Shown here piece after piece: positions 46,239 to 56,341 of a stretch of 64,000 nucleotides of DNA (position 1 is its first letter; the number at the start of each line of letters is the position of its first letter). The translations under genes and the position numbers were made by a program. Source of the stretch: Urechis unicinctus (lineage: Eukaryota > Annelida > Polychaeta > Xenopneusta > Urechidae); contig CM067356.1 of the NCBI GenBank assembly GCA_034190875.2, positions 20,828,258 to 20,892,257 on the forward strand, read 5' to 3'. The notes under the pieces were generated by a model. The model was not told the DNA's origin. It saw only the letters and a list, made by a program, of their open reading frames with translations, and searched no databases.

Positions 46239-46692
46239 CAGGGATTTGCATTGGCCGGCCGGCCGCTATCTTCTATGTATACATAAACCCAAGGGAAGCA
46301 ACGACTTCGCCATCAGCTCACCAAAAAACCCCGGCCCCCCCATCCCATCCCTGATTGCAAATTCCAAATATGAGCTCCAATCAGAGCTCGCGATTTCTTT
46401 GCCCTGGACGAAGGGCTGATAATTAATTAACTTCCGGGTACAGCAAACTTGTTAATCAGCTAAAATAGCGTTTGAACTTGAATAAAGTACCTTTTCGGGT
46501 GGCAAATGTCGGGGCGGATGGTTTTGTTAGGTAGAATGACATGTTCTCAATGAATATGGGGAGCGACAGGCTCGTAAACGGGACTTAAGATGGTCGTGGC
46601 GAGATTTTCGATGAGCTTGTGGCGATATCGTTGTCCCTCTTGGGTTTATGTAACATAGAAGATAGCTGCCAGCCGGCCAATGCAAATCCCTG
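46239..46692. mobile_element. 454-bp non-autonomous DNA element with long terminal inverted repeats
   Basis: Starts CAGGGATTTGCATTGGCC and ends with its reverse complement. The inverted similarity runs about 75 bp inward (including CTATCTTCTATGT and ACATAAACCCAAG) with scattered mismatches. CAGGG/CCCTG termini are common in hAT elements, but I could not find a convincing 8-bp target duplication (TGCTTCCA versus CGCGTTCT). The same ends occur as hairpins at 32418-32518 and 34520-34620. Confidence 0.75.
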
Positions 46693-46984
46693 CGCGTTCT
46701 TCAGTTGTTAACTTGTTAAGTCCAACATCTTTTGACAGAAAATGAATAAGTAAGTTGCTGGGAAATACCTTCCTCAACATTAAGTTGACCTCTTTACAAA
46801 ACTATATTTGTGAATTTCTAGTCTTTGTCTTGTACTAATTCATAAAAATTAACTCAAAAGCATATCTGGAAAAGCTATTTAGAGGAAGAGCCTCTTTTTC
46901 TAGGCCCAGCAGCGTGTCAGTATTGCAGGGGGAAGTATCATTTTGCATTCATTGGGAAAGATGTGTCAAAGAAAACTTTGCAGT

Positions 46985-47056
46985 GCCCTGACTGTTTAGG
47001 TGACTGTTTAGGTGACTGTTTAGATGACTGTTTAGATGACTGTTTAGGTGACTGGT
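46985..47056. repeat. 14-bp tandem repeat
   Basis: Five copies of GACTGTTTAGGTGA with one or two variants. The surrounding sequence is unremarkable. Confidence 0.85.
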
Positions 47057-47534
47057 GAAGTACCAGCAAGATGAATGTCTTGAACATGTTTCTGAAAGTT
47101 TGAGTTAGATGTAAAGTTACTGGTTTTCTTATTTGCAAATATTTGTCTAGCTTAATGTATATTGTTTTGAAATAAAAATGAAACCTGATTAACTACTTAC
47201 GGTAAGGTAAGGTAAGAATAGGGTTTAGCGGCACACCAACACTCATGTGTTATATGGTGCCATGAAAGGTTTATAGATAAATATGGTCTGATTAAGCAGC
47301 CGCCTTCTAGGATACATGAAAATGGAGATGGAAAAGATAAAAATGGAAACGATTATCCTAGGGCGAGTCACCACCAGCCGATTGACTGAACCAGGTCATT
47401 TTCAAGCCTCTCGTCTAGGCTAATTCTCGGCCAGAGTAGTGTGTTGCAGATATAGCCCACAAAAGGACTGCTCCACTCAACCACCTGGATCCCATTGTCC
47501 ACCGACACGAGTCGCAACCCACGGCCAACTGGAT
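47057..47534. other. Spacer, probably repeat-derived
   Basis: Moderately GC-rich segment (47220-47534) joined to the dispersed repeat below and possibly its upstream part. No gene recognised. Confidence 0.35.
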
Positions 47535-47665
47535 GCCCCCCTAATAGTCGCCTTTTACGACATGCAGGAGGATACAGTGGGGATCGATTCGATGTGGAAA
47601 AACAATCAGGCTTATTGAGAGACAATCCTGGGCCTATTCTACTCCAGGACCCACAGGGGTAGATA
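47535..47665. repeat. Dispersed repeat tail, copy 1
   Basis: Contains TAGTCGCCTTTTACGACATG, CCTATTCTACTCCAGGACCC and GATTCGATGTGGAAAAACAA. All three blocks recur in rearranged order at 48178-48295. The GTCGCC..ACGACATGC and CCTATTCTA..CCC blocks resemble a repeat tail common in molluscan genomes (from memory, not searched). Confidence 0.6.
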
Positions 47666-48177
47666 GACTACTTATTCTAAAATAAGATTGAGTGGTTATA
47701 TATGAAAGCTATTTCTATATAATCCAGTAAGTTTGGTGATCACAGCAAGTACTCTACATTGACATCCCAAAACAAATTTCAAAGCTAATTGGTCAAGCCG
47801 TCAGCGTCTCAAAATTTCCATGTGGTTTCAGGATATTCGTAATGACAAACTACGCGCTGGCACACATAAGGCGGATTCACGTATATTGTCGGGAGTGAGC
47901 CCTCTGAGTGAAGCTTCGAGTCAGTGTTGAAAGGGAGTTAATAACCATGTTTCATTCCTTTTGTTAGCCGCTCACCAAGTAGGGTTCAGCAAAATTAAAT
48001 TGTTTGATTCGTTTGCTGACACACGAAAACGGCAAGGTCGACTGTTAATTCACATTAAGGAAACGGTTCTGCTACCATCTATACATTATCAACTGGGTTT
48101 TTTTCTGAAGGGCGTACAAAAAATATTCTTTGGCACTTTGTATTTTTTGTTTGTTTATTCTTAGTTCACCAAAAATG

Positions 48178-48295
48178 GTCGCCTCGTACGACATGCAGAA
48201 GGATACGGTGGGCCTATTCTACCCTTGAACCCACGGGGGTTCGATTCGATGTGGAAAAACAATCAGGCTAATTGAGATACAATCGATATAAAGTT
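48178..48295. repeat. Dispersed repeat tail, copy 2
   Basis: Shares GTCGCCT..TACGACATGCAG, GGCCTATTCTACCC and TTCGATTCGATGTGGAAAAA with the segment at 47535-47665, in a different block order. Confidence 0.6.
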
Positions 48296-48416
48296 GAACA
48301 GGAGACTGTAGCAGCCTAAGTTATATTGTTATGATCATGTTATACACACGCGGGGTCATGTCGTGTGTGTGTATCTGACGGTAAATAAAAACACAATCAG
48401 ACACTCAAGGCGGTTG

Positions 48417-48593
48417 AGTAGTATATATAACGCAGGTTCTGGGGCTTTTTTTTACTAAGGGCTTTTTTTCGATCCCTAAGGCTATAACTGGAAATACGGT
48501 GGGTAGAGAAATATTTATTTTTACTAGCATGGTGAAGAATTTTTTTTTTTCCTGGGGTTGGTGAAGGAATGTTTTTTTTTTGCTGTGTGTATA
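48417..48593 (+). repeat. Left terminal inverted repeat of the Polinton-like element
   Basis: Matches the reverse complement of 60936-61111 with a few substitutions and homopolymer length changes. Shared blocks include CTAAGGCTATAACTGGAAAT, TACTAGCATGGTGAAGAA and CCTGGGGTTGGTGAAGGAAT. Confidence 0.95.
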
Positions 48594-48745
48594 GATGGGG
48601 GATAAGAAGAAAAAGGATGATTTGATAAAAATCAGGAAGATGATGGAGCATGTTCGTAGTTTTATTGATATTAAAACACTTAGTAGGGAGATAATACATG
48701 AAGTTAAATACCTTGATAAGGTTATTCATAACTATCATGGGAATA

Positions 48746-50550
48746 CAGTCAAAACCGGTCACCTGTTCACCTTCATACCGGTCGCTCAGTTTCAGTCCCT
48801 GAGAATTTACATGGGAACCTGCCCATTCCACGGTCACTTAATCTGTGGGCCCAACGGCCAATATTACCTATACAATGCGGTCGAAGAACGCAGATTTTAC
48901 GCGTGAATTCGCTGCTGAAATGTGCGGGCTTGTATATCACACATTCGGCGGCTGATTCGCCGGCCAGTCACACAGTTGTGTACTGAAACTGGGCAGGGGA
49001 GAACAACAGTCACAGACATCAAAGTGTAGTCAATAAATTTATATCTCTGTGATAACGTGACGAATACACATCTGTACATGTTTATGTGTAAAGTTGACAA
49101 ACATCGATTGCACTCGCAGGAAATGGGGTCTATTCATGCGCTTGGTATCGAGTCACACCCACGAGTCCGAGTTGTAAACAACGCAATTGGAAAAGGAAAA
49201 AGCTGTTCGTCACCAAAGAGACCAATTTCGCACCTTCTCTGGATAATCTTCTGATCTTTCCTTTTATCTTTTTTGGTGAGTTGTCGTGTCACTTTGTTAG
49301 GCTTTATAAGCAGCACCTGTTTGTCAGTGAATTTCAAGGTGCACTACAGAAGACGCTTCCTTCGCCGCAATCCTTGCTGACACCAACAGCAGTGACCCCA
49401 CACCATCTATGCGAAGCCTGCCGCTGGAGCGCCGGAGCAGTAAAGGAGGTAAAGCCGGAGACAGTAACCAACTGTTTCCTCCATGCTGGCTTCCCCTCCG
49501 ACCTGCTCGCCCCCTCTTCACAGGTTGCCACTGAGTTGGTGTCACCCCCTGACACTGAGCTCAGCAGCCTTCTCGCCGCTACCACCTCTGCACTTGGCAT
49601 CACACAGCCCATGTCTGCTCAGGAGTATGCAGATGTGGATGTGGATGCCCCTGCCACTGAAGAGTTGAGCCCAACCTGGCGACACGATCTCCTCAAAGAA
49701 CATTTGCAGGGCAGTTGCAATGCACCTTGTGAGGACTTCCCCCTTCTAGAAGAGGATGAGGACGAGCCAGTCACTGACCAGGATGCCCAACCACCGGCAG
49801 TACCAACCATGCAGACTGCCCTGCTTTGGATGAAGCAGATAAAGCAGCTGGCACATGACAAGGGACTGTCTGACCTCTTCGAAGTGTGTTGCAATGGGGA
49901 GGACATTGCCACCAGAGAGCTTGTGTCTTCCAAGCTTAAGGCCAAGCAGTCAACTATCAAGGACTTTTTCAAGTAGGCAAAGACTATAATGCTTCAGTGA
50001 ACTGGCCTCCAGTGGTTTGTGAACAATAAATTAATGAGCATCACTTATTAAAGAGAAAATGCTCTTATATGTGTTTATAAATTTGCACGTGGGGTACAGG
50101 ACTATTCATTTTTAAAATGAAAAAGACTTCTTTGTTCACATGCAAAATAGACATGACTCTATAGTTATGTTAATGTAAAGACAGTAGTGCTAATGTAGAT
50201 TTATCATCAATGTCAACTTATTTAAATCATGTATTTGTGCTTTATTCCATTGAGTTCTACCTGCTGTCATGAAAATGAATGTAAATAATTCCATGCATTT
50301 GTTTGGTATGTGATTTTGATTGAATTTTGATTCTCTCTTCACTTAATCAAGCAAAAATAAAAATATTTGCCATATATATACCACACAATGATTTTGAGTG
50401 CATTAACATGTATGTTCATACAATAACTTTAAGTTAAAGAATTTCAGGCTAAATGAACACTAACTTCAAAACCTGTACAATCTGGTCACCTGTGCATTAC
50501 GGTCACTCTGGCCAAGTCCCTTGACCGACCTGATTAGACAGGTTTGACTG
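48746..50550 (+). mobile_element. Tigger/pogo-like DNA transposon, 1.8 kb, internally deleted, nested in the Polinton
   Basis: Begins CAGTCAAAACC and ends GGTTTGACTG, flanked on both sides by TA (48744-48745 and 50551-50552). Its outer 70-80 bp match the 190-bp MITE at 8876-9065. It keeps only the C-terminal part of a transposase (49281-49976), so it depended on a full-length relative for movement. Because it interrupts a Polinton reading frame, it inserted after the Polinton. Confidence 0.92.
49281..49976 (+). pseudogene. C-terminal fragment of a Tigger/pogo (DDE) transposase
   Basis: An open frame of 231 codons without a convincing own start. The segment WSAGAVKEVKPETVTNCFLH matches the conserved block that follows the DDE core in Tigger transposases (a Trp, then V/I, P-E-T and N-C-F). 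Then come an acidic low-complexity linker, MSAQEYADVD, and the basic-aromatic end KQSTIKDFFK, all characteristic of the C-terminus. The N-terminal CENP-B-type DNA-binding domains and the catalytic DDE residues are absent, so the protein cannot transpose DNA. About 535 bp of non-coding sequence separates it from the left end. Confidence 0.85.
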
Positions 50551-51379
50551 TAGTTATAAGCCTTCTGCTATAGAGGTTGCTAGCTTGAAAAATATGATTA
50601 ATAAGTTTGAACAAGAAATAAGAAGAGAAGAAAAAAGGAAAAAAAATGATTTTTGGTAGAAATAAAAGATAACAGAAGAAGAAAGGAAATTTATTAAAAA
50701 AATGGAAAGAGAACATAGAAAAAAGATGAAAGAAGCTGAGAAAATACAAGCCATGCAAAGGGAGTTTAATACACGCGCCTTCCTTAAGAGTAAATCAAAA
50801 CCTGAAATTAAAGAAGAAAATGAAGAAGATGTTGAACCCTCCGGTTACACAGGAGATGTTGAATCTGAAATAGATACATCATCTCCTGTGAAATTGGAAA
50901 TTGATGAACCTTCAAAAAAAAAATTCTCTGATAAAAGATCTAATCAAAGAAAAACTATATAAAGATGAATCCATGGAAGTTCATGAACCATCGGAAGAAA
51001 AAGAACTATATAAAGATAAAGTTCAAGATCCATCAGAAGAAGAAAAAGAGTCTGTTGTAGCTGAAAACAACATCAAGTCATGTTCCTGGCCCCTACTCAA
51101 CAGCATGAATAAATGCGAGCGAAGCTGCAAAAAAAAGGAATTGTAAGGCTCACCTAATAAGTGAACGCAGAGGAATAGCCCCCCAAAAACCTTGTGCATT
51201 AAGCGGGCGAGGCACCAAGTCAGTCCTGCAAAAATGCAGAACATGTGGAAGAAATTCCCGCAACTATGCCCAACATCGAAAGAATGCTTCTGTTGATGCA
51301 CAAATCGAACCACCCCTTACCTAGCAATCTTATACGCCACAACGCCAGCCACCGCCATCCCCAAAGAAATAAAAACATA

Positions 51380-51848
51380 CTAACGAATCTTCTGATCGTC
51401 AGATGGGCTATAAAAATCTGCCAGCTTAGGTGTTGGTTCCAGCGGATCAATCGCTGCACCCATCAAAATGGAATACTCTTTCATAGCCTCTTCAACATCC
51501 TTAAAGCTATGCACAGCGTGCCCCTGCCTACGCAACTCTTCATTTATAAAGTCCAACCTCTCAGTTCTATTCTTCACCCAAGCAGAATGAGCCGCCTGCA
51601 GCTTCTCAGTAGCCAAATCATGGCGCGTCCGTTCAGCTTGTGAACTACTATCCTTGCCTATCTTAGAGAATGCATAACTACTCGCTGAAAAAGCAACAGC
51701 ATTAACGATGGCGGAAATTAACAAAATCAATGCGGGGAGTGACACCCCCGGCCATCATTTTAGTAATCCTAGCTAACCCGATCGAAATAACCTCACCATG
51801 ATAGATTGCGTTAGCAATTATCTTTGCATCAATGTTAAGTGTTGACAT
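51380..51848 (-). pseudogene. Polinton membrane protein with coiled coil (one frameshift)
   Basis: The start ATG is at 51846-51848. The first ~38 codons (MSTLNIDAKIIANAIYHGEV..) read in one frame and the rest (51745-51380) in another, with the shift near 51735. The second part opens with a strong transmembrane helix (LPALILLISAIVNAVAF), followed by a long charged helical region and a short C-terminal segment with Pro and Asp. The arrangement (helix, coiled coil, conserved tail) is that of a small structural or membrane-remodelling protein seen in animal Polinton-like elements, whose function is unknown to me. Confidence 0.6.
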
Positions 51849-51908
51849 TCTATTCCATGATGAATGGATCCTTCAAAAGAGCGCCTGCTTTTTTATAAGA
51901 CGATAGTT

Positions 51909-52309
51909 CTATCCTTTTTTAGGGGGTGCTGCGTAAGCTAGACCGGAAATAGAATTCATATACCAACGCAAATAATGCCCACCAATGATAGCACTATCCA
52001 AGGGAACCGCCCAGAAAATATTGACTTGTGGTTTCCCTGGAAGTCGACTCCTTAGTCCCCAACCCCTCCCATCCTGGTCTGTTTCAGTATTTTCCTTTTC
52101 TTCACTAAAGATCCTGAGTGATTCCTTACCATTCTGCAGCTCCATTAGAAGTTTTTCTCGATTATTCTTCCTAATGCAGACCCTCTCTTCCCAGCAGCAA
52201 CACTTCTTGGATTTTTCCCTGTTTTCGATACAGTCACCACCTTAGTTTCTGTTTTCTCAACGGGAGTATCAGGTTCTGGAATAGAACCTTCTTCCTTAGT
52301 ATCTCCCAT
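51909..52309 (-). pseudogene. Polinton basic protein with C-terminal membrane segment (frame break)
   Basis: The first frame starts with ATG at 52307-52309 (MGDTKEEGSIPEPDTPVEK) and includes a basic KNPRSVAAGKRGSA block before a stop near 52147. A second frame overlaps that stop (start 52145) and ends with a Trp-rich hydrophobic segment (VNIFWAVPLDSAIIGG) and a Lys/Gly tail. The two frames are most simply one gene with a single indel. The basic block and terminal hydrophobic anchor suggest a virion or membrane protein. Function not known. Confidence 0.55.
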
Positions 52310-52347
52310 TGATTTATGAAAATTATGTCTCCAATTGTACAGCCGAG

Positions 52348-52452
52348 GTAAGCAATATCTATAGATAAGTTAAGCAATATCTATAGATAAGTTAAGCAAT
52401 ATCTATAGATAAGTTAAGCAATAGATAAGTTAAGAAATATCTATAGATAATC
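52348..52452. repeat. 22-bp tandem repeat with internal palindrome inside the Polinton
   Basis: About five copies of TAAGCAATATCTATAGATAAGT. Each carries the palindrome ATCTATAGAT; one copy is shortened. It lies between two minus-strand genes. Confidence 0.9.
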
Positions 52453-52474
52453 TAAACATTTTCCACTGGAAAAA

Positions 52475-53043
52475 CTAATTCAGGCTTCGCCTATACTTTT
52501 TCCTCATTGATCTCGTCAGTATCATAACGTTCCTGTTTACCCGGAAAGTACAGTGCTTCATCGTCGTTAAAGCCACCATCAATGGAGCTAGAAGCAAAAA
52601 GATCGCAACTAACGTTGTTAGTGCGTGGCCAACAAATTGGTCTGTTTCAAGGTCTACGATTAGGCTTGACTCATGTTCCTTAGGAATTGGTAGCAATTTA
52701 CAAGCAATACCAGAGTATAGGTGAACAATTGTATGGCCTATGGTCTGCGTCATGTTAGCCCCCAGCCGGGCCTCGTAGATGGCATATAACTTTGCGATCT
52801 CTTCATCAGCCATTTTTTCAACCTGTTCAATCGTAATGAGTGAGTACCAAGGTACTGACGGGCCTGCCCCCCTGCAATTACAGCAGAAAGCCTATCTCTC
52901 TTAGAACACATACTTACGTATGCGCCATGTCCCATTTTTTTGGGCAGTGACTTATTTCTGGATTCAACGGAAATAGGCCTTGAAGCAGCTGACTTAGGTT
53001 CGTCCTGCTCAAGAAGTTTATCAATAATTGTGTCTGTATCCAT
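52475..53043 (-). pseudogene. Polinton membrane protein (one frameshift)
   Basis: The first frame (53043 down to 52750) starts MDTDTIIDKLLEQ and includes a Gly/Ala-rich, basic region (VIAGGQARQYLGTHS). The second frame (52813 to 52475) has MADEEIAKLYAIYEARLGA, then a long hydrophobic helix (ALTTLVAIFLLLAPLMVAL) and a basic C-terminus. The 60-bp overlap of the two frames and their continuous character indicate one gene with an indel near 52,800. The protein probably spans a membrane once. Its role in the element is unknown. Confidence 0.6.
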
Positions 53044-53054
53044 GAATCTATTTA

Positions 53055-53162
53055 TTAACCTCGAAGTCTAATATAGTGAAATGACGCACATAGCAAGATA
53101 CCGAAAGTGGTAATAGAGGACACCGCAGACACCAGTACAAGGGTTATCTCAATATATCCCAT
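53055..53162 (-). CDS. Small 35-residue single-pass membrane protein of the Polinton
   Basis: An intact frame from the ATG at 53160-53162 to the stop at 53055-53057. The product is almost entirely one hydrophobic helix (ITLVLVSAVSSITTFGILLC) ending in a short basic tail (HYIRLRG). It fits tightly between two genes of the same strand, 12 bp from the next start, as expected in a compact viral gene block. Tiny membrane proteins are usual in such elements, but I cannot name a family. Confidence 0.45.
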   Translation of the reverse strand: MGYIEITLVLVSAVSSITTFGILLCASFHYIRLRG

Positions 53163-53183
53163 ATGCAGTAGACTGATCAGTCT

Positions 53184-53760
53184 TTAGCAGCAGTATTGCA
53201 TGCTTGGTCTTTGATAGTTCTTCGCGTATTCTAGCACGTTCCTCTTTGAAGGGATCACGTCATTTTCTCTTAGAGCGTCCTCAAATGAGTCGCGATTCTT
53301 TGTGTGAAACAACACTATACAGCGGGTCTGCTCGCGCAAATCCTTCAGTACGGAGTTGTACGTCTGGGTAAGGACCCATACACTCTGTTCAGCATGGTGG
53401 CCGCTAAAGGCCAACTTGGATAGCATATCCTGCTTCTTGCTTATGGCCTTTATTGCCGAGCAGTCATCAATGACGTAGAGGGTCTTTGTTCCCTTAAAAC
53501 AGCCGAAGAAGTCTCTCAGGTAGTCATTCAGCCTATCTCCAGGGTCAACTAAGTATATGTGGGGGTCGTCCCATATCCATTGCGGGGACTGGTAGGCCTT
53601 GTTGTAGCGTATGGTTGGGCAGAGGATTACTATGTTCTTAAAGGCTCCTAAGAATGGGCCCTCTAGCAAGTCGAGGAGGAAGATGGTTTTACACAAGTAG
53701 TAGCTTGCCTGTTTGCCCACAAAAAATGGAAGAACAGGGGTCACTTGGGAATTTAAACGG
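53184..53760 (-). pseudogene. FtsK/HerA-type (A32-like) genome-packaging ATPase, broken P-loop
   Basis: The main frame runs from 53744 to 53184 (186 codons). It shows the start of the ATPase fold (KTIFLLDLLEGPF, then NIVILCPT), a Walker B strand with two acidic residues (TLYVIDDCSA), the following helix with SGHHAEQSVWVLTQT, and a C-terminal region. In the virus family this enzyme pumps DNA into capsids using ATP. The Walker A loop is not readable in this frame. A GQTGK remnant lies in another frame at about 53704-53720, separated from the KT by an insertion, so the gene cannot make a working ATPase. An 18-bp palindrome (TTTCCGG..CCGGAAA, near 53762) separates it from the capsid gene. Confidence 0.85.
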
Positions 53761-53784
53761 ACTTTCCGGCCTACCGGAAAACTT

Positions 53785-54940
53785 GTTAGTATACTGTGCT
53801 AACAAAGCGTCCTTCTCTAATATTTATCTGTGCTTCCATAAGGATATATAAGTAGATATTCAAACACCAGAGCTCTCCTTTTTCTTCATAATCTGTATCG
53901 TTACCCCCTCTGATCTATTTTCATCAGTTCTACCGCTGCCGTGAAGCTGATTGCCATCAGTGACTCTCATGTCAAGCTATTAGGCGTACTTGGTGGAAAC
54001 GTCTGACAGCTCAAGGTCTTTTGCTGTTTCGCTCAACAACCTTGGTCTCGGTTATTTGTCACTGAGAAGGCTTTTTTAACCTCATCCCACTGCTGATAGC
54101 TACGTATTCCCTGGGCAAAGAGCTGATTTGGAACCCCCTCTATGGCTGCTTCAACCTTTGTGATATCGGGGTTGTAGAAACTCTCTGAGTCCCTAGTGAA
54201 GGAGGAGATCGCTAGGGGTCTCAAATAACATGAGTATGCCTTTCATTCTAAGGGAAGGTACGTAAAGATTGATGTTCCAAAGCGTATCCCTTTTGTCGCA
54301 GGACATCTTCCTATGGCGAAGCACTCGGTTATAGAGAATGGATAGCCTACCCATGAACTGTGAGCGTATCATATTGGCTAGGGTCTGTTGGGTGACCATG
54401 TCAAATTCTAGGGAAATTCCATCGATTTTATAGCTTGAGTTTCAAGTCGCCAGTTGCAAAGATTACGTCTCTATAGTCACTGAATGTTAGCTCGTATTCT
54501 AGTCTGTCGCCGAATGCGCTCTGGCAGAATGGCATGTGACTTTCTAGTAGTTCAAAATCAAGCGGTATGTAAAATCTGTTTTCATATGCATCGGCTATGG
54601 CTTTGTCCTCTTTAGTAGTTATATCCTTGTCTCCTACTCCAAGTCGTATCTTTGTTGTGTTTCTGTTTTCACTTGTGTCAATACCCTGGTACTGACGGTT
54701 ATGTCTCTCCCGGGTCGATAGCCAAAGATCCTGGTAGCAGTGGTAAATATCACTGTCATCAATTGAAAGTACTTTATTGTAGTTTTTCTACAATAGCACG
54801 TCTAAGATTTTGTACAACTGTTCTGTTAGCATTGGTAGTGGTCAGTGTAACCATAAAGGCAAGACGTGCTGTTCCTGGTACAATAACGTCATCTAGATTT
54901 GGAATGTACAACAGGCTGTATGATCCCTTTTATTGCTAGA
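53785..54940 (-). pseudogene. Polinton major capsid protein, several frameshifts
   Basis: Homologous blocks lie in order on the minus strand but in different frames: about 54900-54800, 54780-54440 (includes NRFYIPLDFELLESHMPFC and DRLEYELTFSDY), 54400-54193 (MVTQQTLANMIRSQFMG, DTLWNINLYVP), 54224-54033 (YNPDITKVEAAIEGVPNQ, SYQQWDEVKK), and a C-terminal part to about 53785 (GNQLHGSGRTDENRSEG). These are features of the double-jelly-roll capsid protein of Polinton-like elements. At least four frame changes or stops make it non-functional. It is the neighbour of the packaging ATPase, the usual pairing. Confidence 0.8.
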
Positions 54941-55530
54941 GATTCTCGTTGTTGGCGATGCGTGTTGAGTTTTTTTGACCATAAGCGCTAGTCATGTTAA
55001 ATGATAGTATATCTTTAATACACAAACATGGAATTTGATCATCCTGTATTGCTGTTCTTCTTATACTCCGATAATTACTTGTAAAGTAAATCTCACTTAC
55101 TTCATAAGTAAGTATTTTTAGACTATACCAGAGCACAACTAATCCTATAGCAACTCCAAGGGTAATAAGAGCTATTTTTTTATCCTCATGCTCATCGTTT
55201 AGTCTGGAAGTTTCAACAGACGGGCGGCTCGTCTTATTATCCAAAATCTCCGTTCCCACCGGTTTCATTTTTTTTCTGACAGGCATGTCAGCAAGTGCAG
55301 TTTTGTTTTTCCATTTCAAAATCTCTGAACCGATATTTTACCGGATGGGAAGATCTAGAATCGGAATCAATGCTTCCTCTATCCGGAGGAACTGGAATAT
55401 CATTCACCTCGTCATTTATACCTAGCTGATACTTATCAGTCGCAATTGCAATGAGATTATTGTACTCAGTAATCTTATTAATGGACAGGATCATATTGGA
55501 CGGAGCCATGTAAAGACCCGCCCCAAACAC
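54936..55530 (-). pseudogene. Polinton virion-associated membrane protein (one frameshift)
   Basis: The first frame (55530 to 55288) starts MFGAGLYMAPSNMI. The second (55319 to 54936) has a strong transmembrane helix (IALITLGVAIGLVVLWYSL). Their 32-bp overlap points to a single gene with an indel near 55300. Its stop abuts the capsid gene. It is divergent from the next plus-strand gene, with only about 20 bp between the two coding starts. Function unknown. Confidence 0.55.
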
Positions 55531-55545
55531 ATAATCAAGTTTTGA

Positions 55546-55773
55546 GGAAGCATTTTGAAGAGTGCCATAGACCAGCCGGAGGCTTTATTTAGACGCAGCA
55601 AGGAGTTAGCTGAATTCTACATTAAACGAAGCGCTGTCATTTTCCGCAGAAACCTGTATGCTGAGATATGTTATGTAAGGACTTTCTATGATGGGAGGAT
55701 AGACTTGCCCCCTTTTGTACTTTTAGTTGTGTGTATTGAAAGTAAATGCTTTTTTGAACATAGTTATGTTTAG
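55546..55773 (+). pseudogene. Small conserved-looking Polinton protein, start codon lost
   Basis: An open frame of about 75 codons (IDQPEALFRRSKELAEFYIK.. to ..CFFEHSYV) with no ATG in frame after the upstream stop at 55543. It is helical and basic at first, with a hydrophobic second half (PPFVLLVVCI). It overlaps the start of the next gene (ATG 55766). Probably a real but decayed gene. Family not recognised. Confidence 0.4.
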
Positions 55774-56341
55774 CACCATATCAAATGTTCAAAGCGGTGA
55801 GTCCACAGAACTTCAGATATTGATAATAGTGGGGGTGATCTGTATGTAGGAATCAAGTCGATTACATACACAATAGGGTGGTATAACCTTGAAAAGGAAG
55901 GGAATATCGAACTCAGATCTCGAACCTCTAGAGGTGATAGAAGCGGGTTAAACGCCAGCCTATGGAGTTTCGAGCTGATCAAGGAAGAGTTTAACTCAGC
56001 AGGCGTTAGTTTGGACGCTAATCCTGTAAATGGGATGATAACTATTAATGTTCTGATGAATGGAAAAAGATGGCTTCTTACAATGGTGACAGGCCTATCA
56101 ACTTTAGCAATACAGATGACCTCGATCAATTGGCAACTAAAAAAATGCTATGGGGTCTTGATGATGGTCTGGAGGGAACAATAACATTATTACAACTCGT
56201 ATAGTTAATCCTATGTCTAAGCGTCTTACTTCAGGAATTATTAATGAATTAAAGGTCGAACTTTGTGACTATAAGAAGATTCCATTGAACAACCACAAAC
56301 TGCCCTTTACAATTATTTTTGAGATTATTAAATGCCCCTGA
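55766..56341 (+). pseudogene. Polinton gene, probable minor capsid or penton-like protein, multiple frameshifts
   Basis: Starts MFSTISNVQSGEST at 55766 and breaks after about 27 codons. Readable pieces follow in other frames. One at 56070-56204 contains TDDLDQLATKKMLWGLDDGL, and one ending at 56341 contains MSKRLTSGIINELKVELCDY and LPFTIIFEIIKCP. Its stop overlaps the fibre gene start by 10 bp. I assign it to the structural set by position and by general resemblance to a protein that accompanies the capsid gene in such elements. The specific role is inference. Confidence 0.45.

Larger units (their letters stand above)
48595..51312 (+). pseudogene. Unidentified Polinton gene, split by a nested Tigger insertion
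   Basis: The frame starts at the ATG 48595, two bases inside the left terminal repeat, with a very basic N-terminus (KKKKDDLIK). It is open until the Tigger insertion at 48746. Beyond the insertion (50553) the same phase resumes through a Lys/Glu-rich, coiled-coil-like stretch until a stop near 50658. Further charged segments follow at 50702-50962 and 50901-51146 in shifted frames. A small C-terminal segment (to 51312) has a Cys-x-x-Cys pair (CRTCGRNSRNYAQHR). The overall picture is one decayed gene of a few hundred codons. I do not recognise the product. Position beside the terminal repeat is all that can be said about its role. Confidence 0.55.

Noticed and set aside
54652..54939. 95-codon plus-strand frame
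   Set aside because: Antisense to the N-terminal part of the capsid pseudogene.
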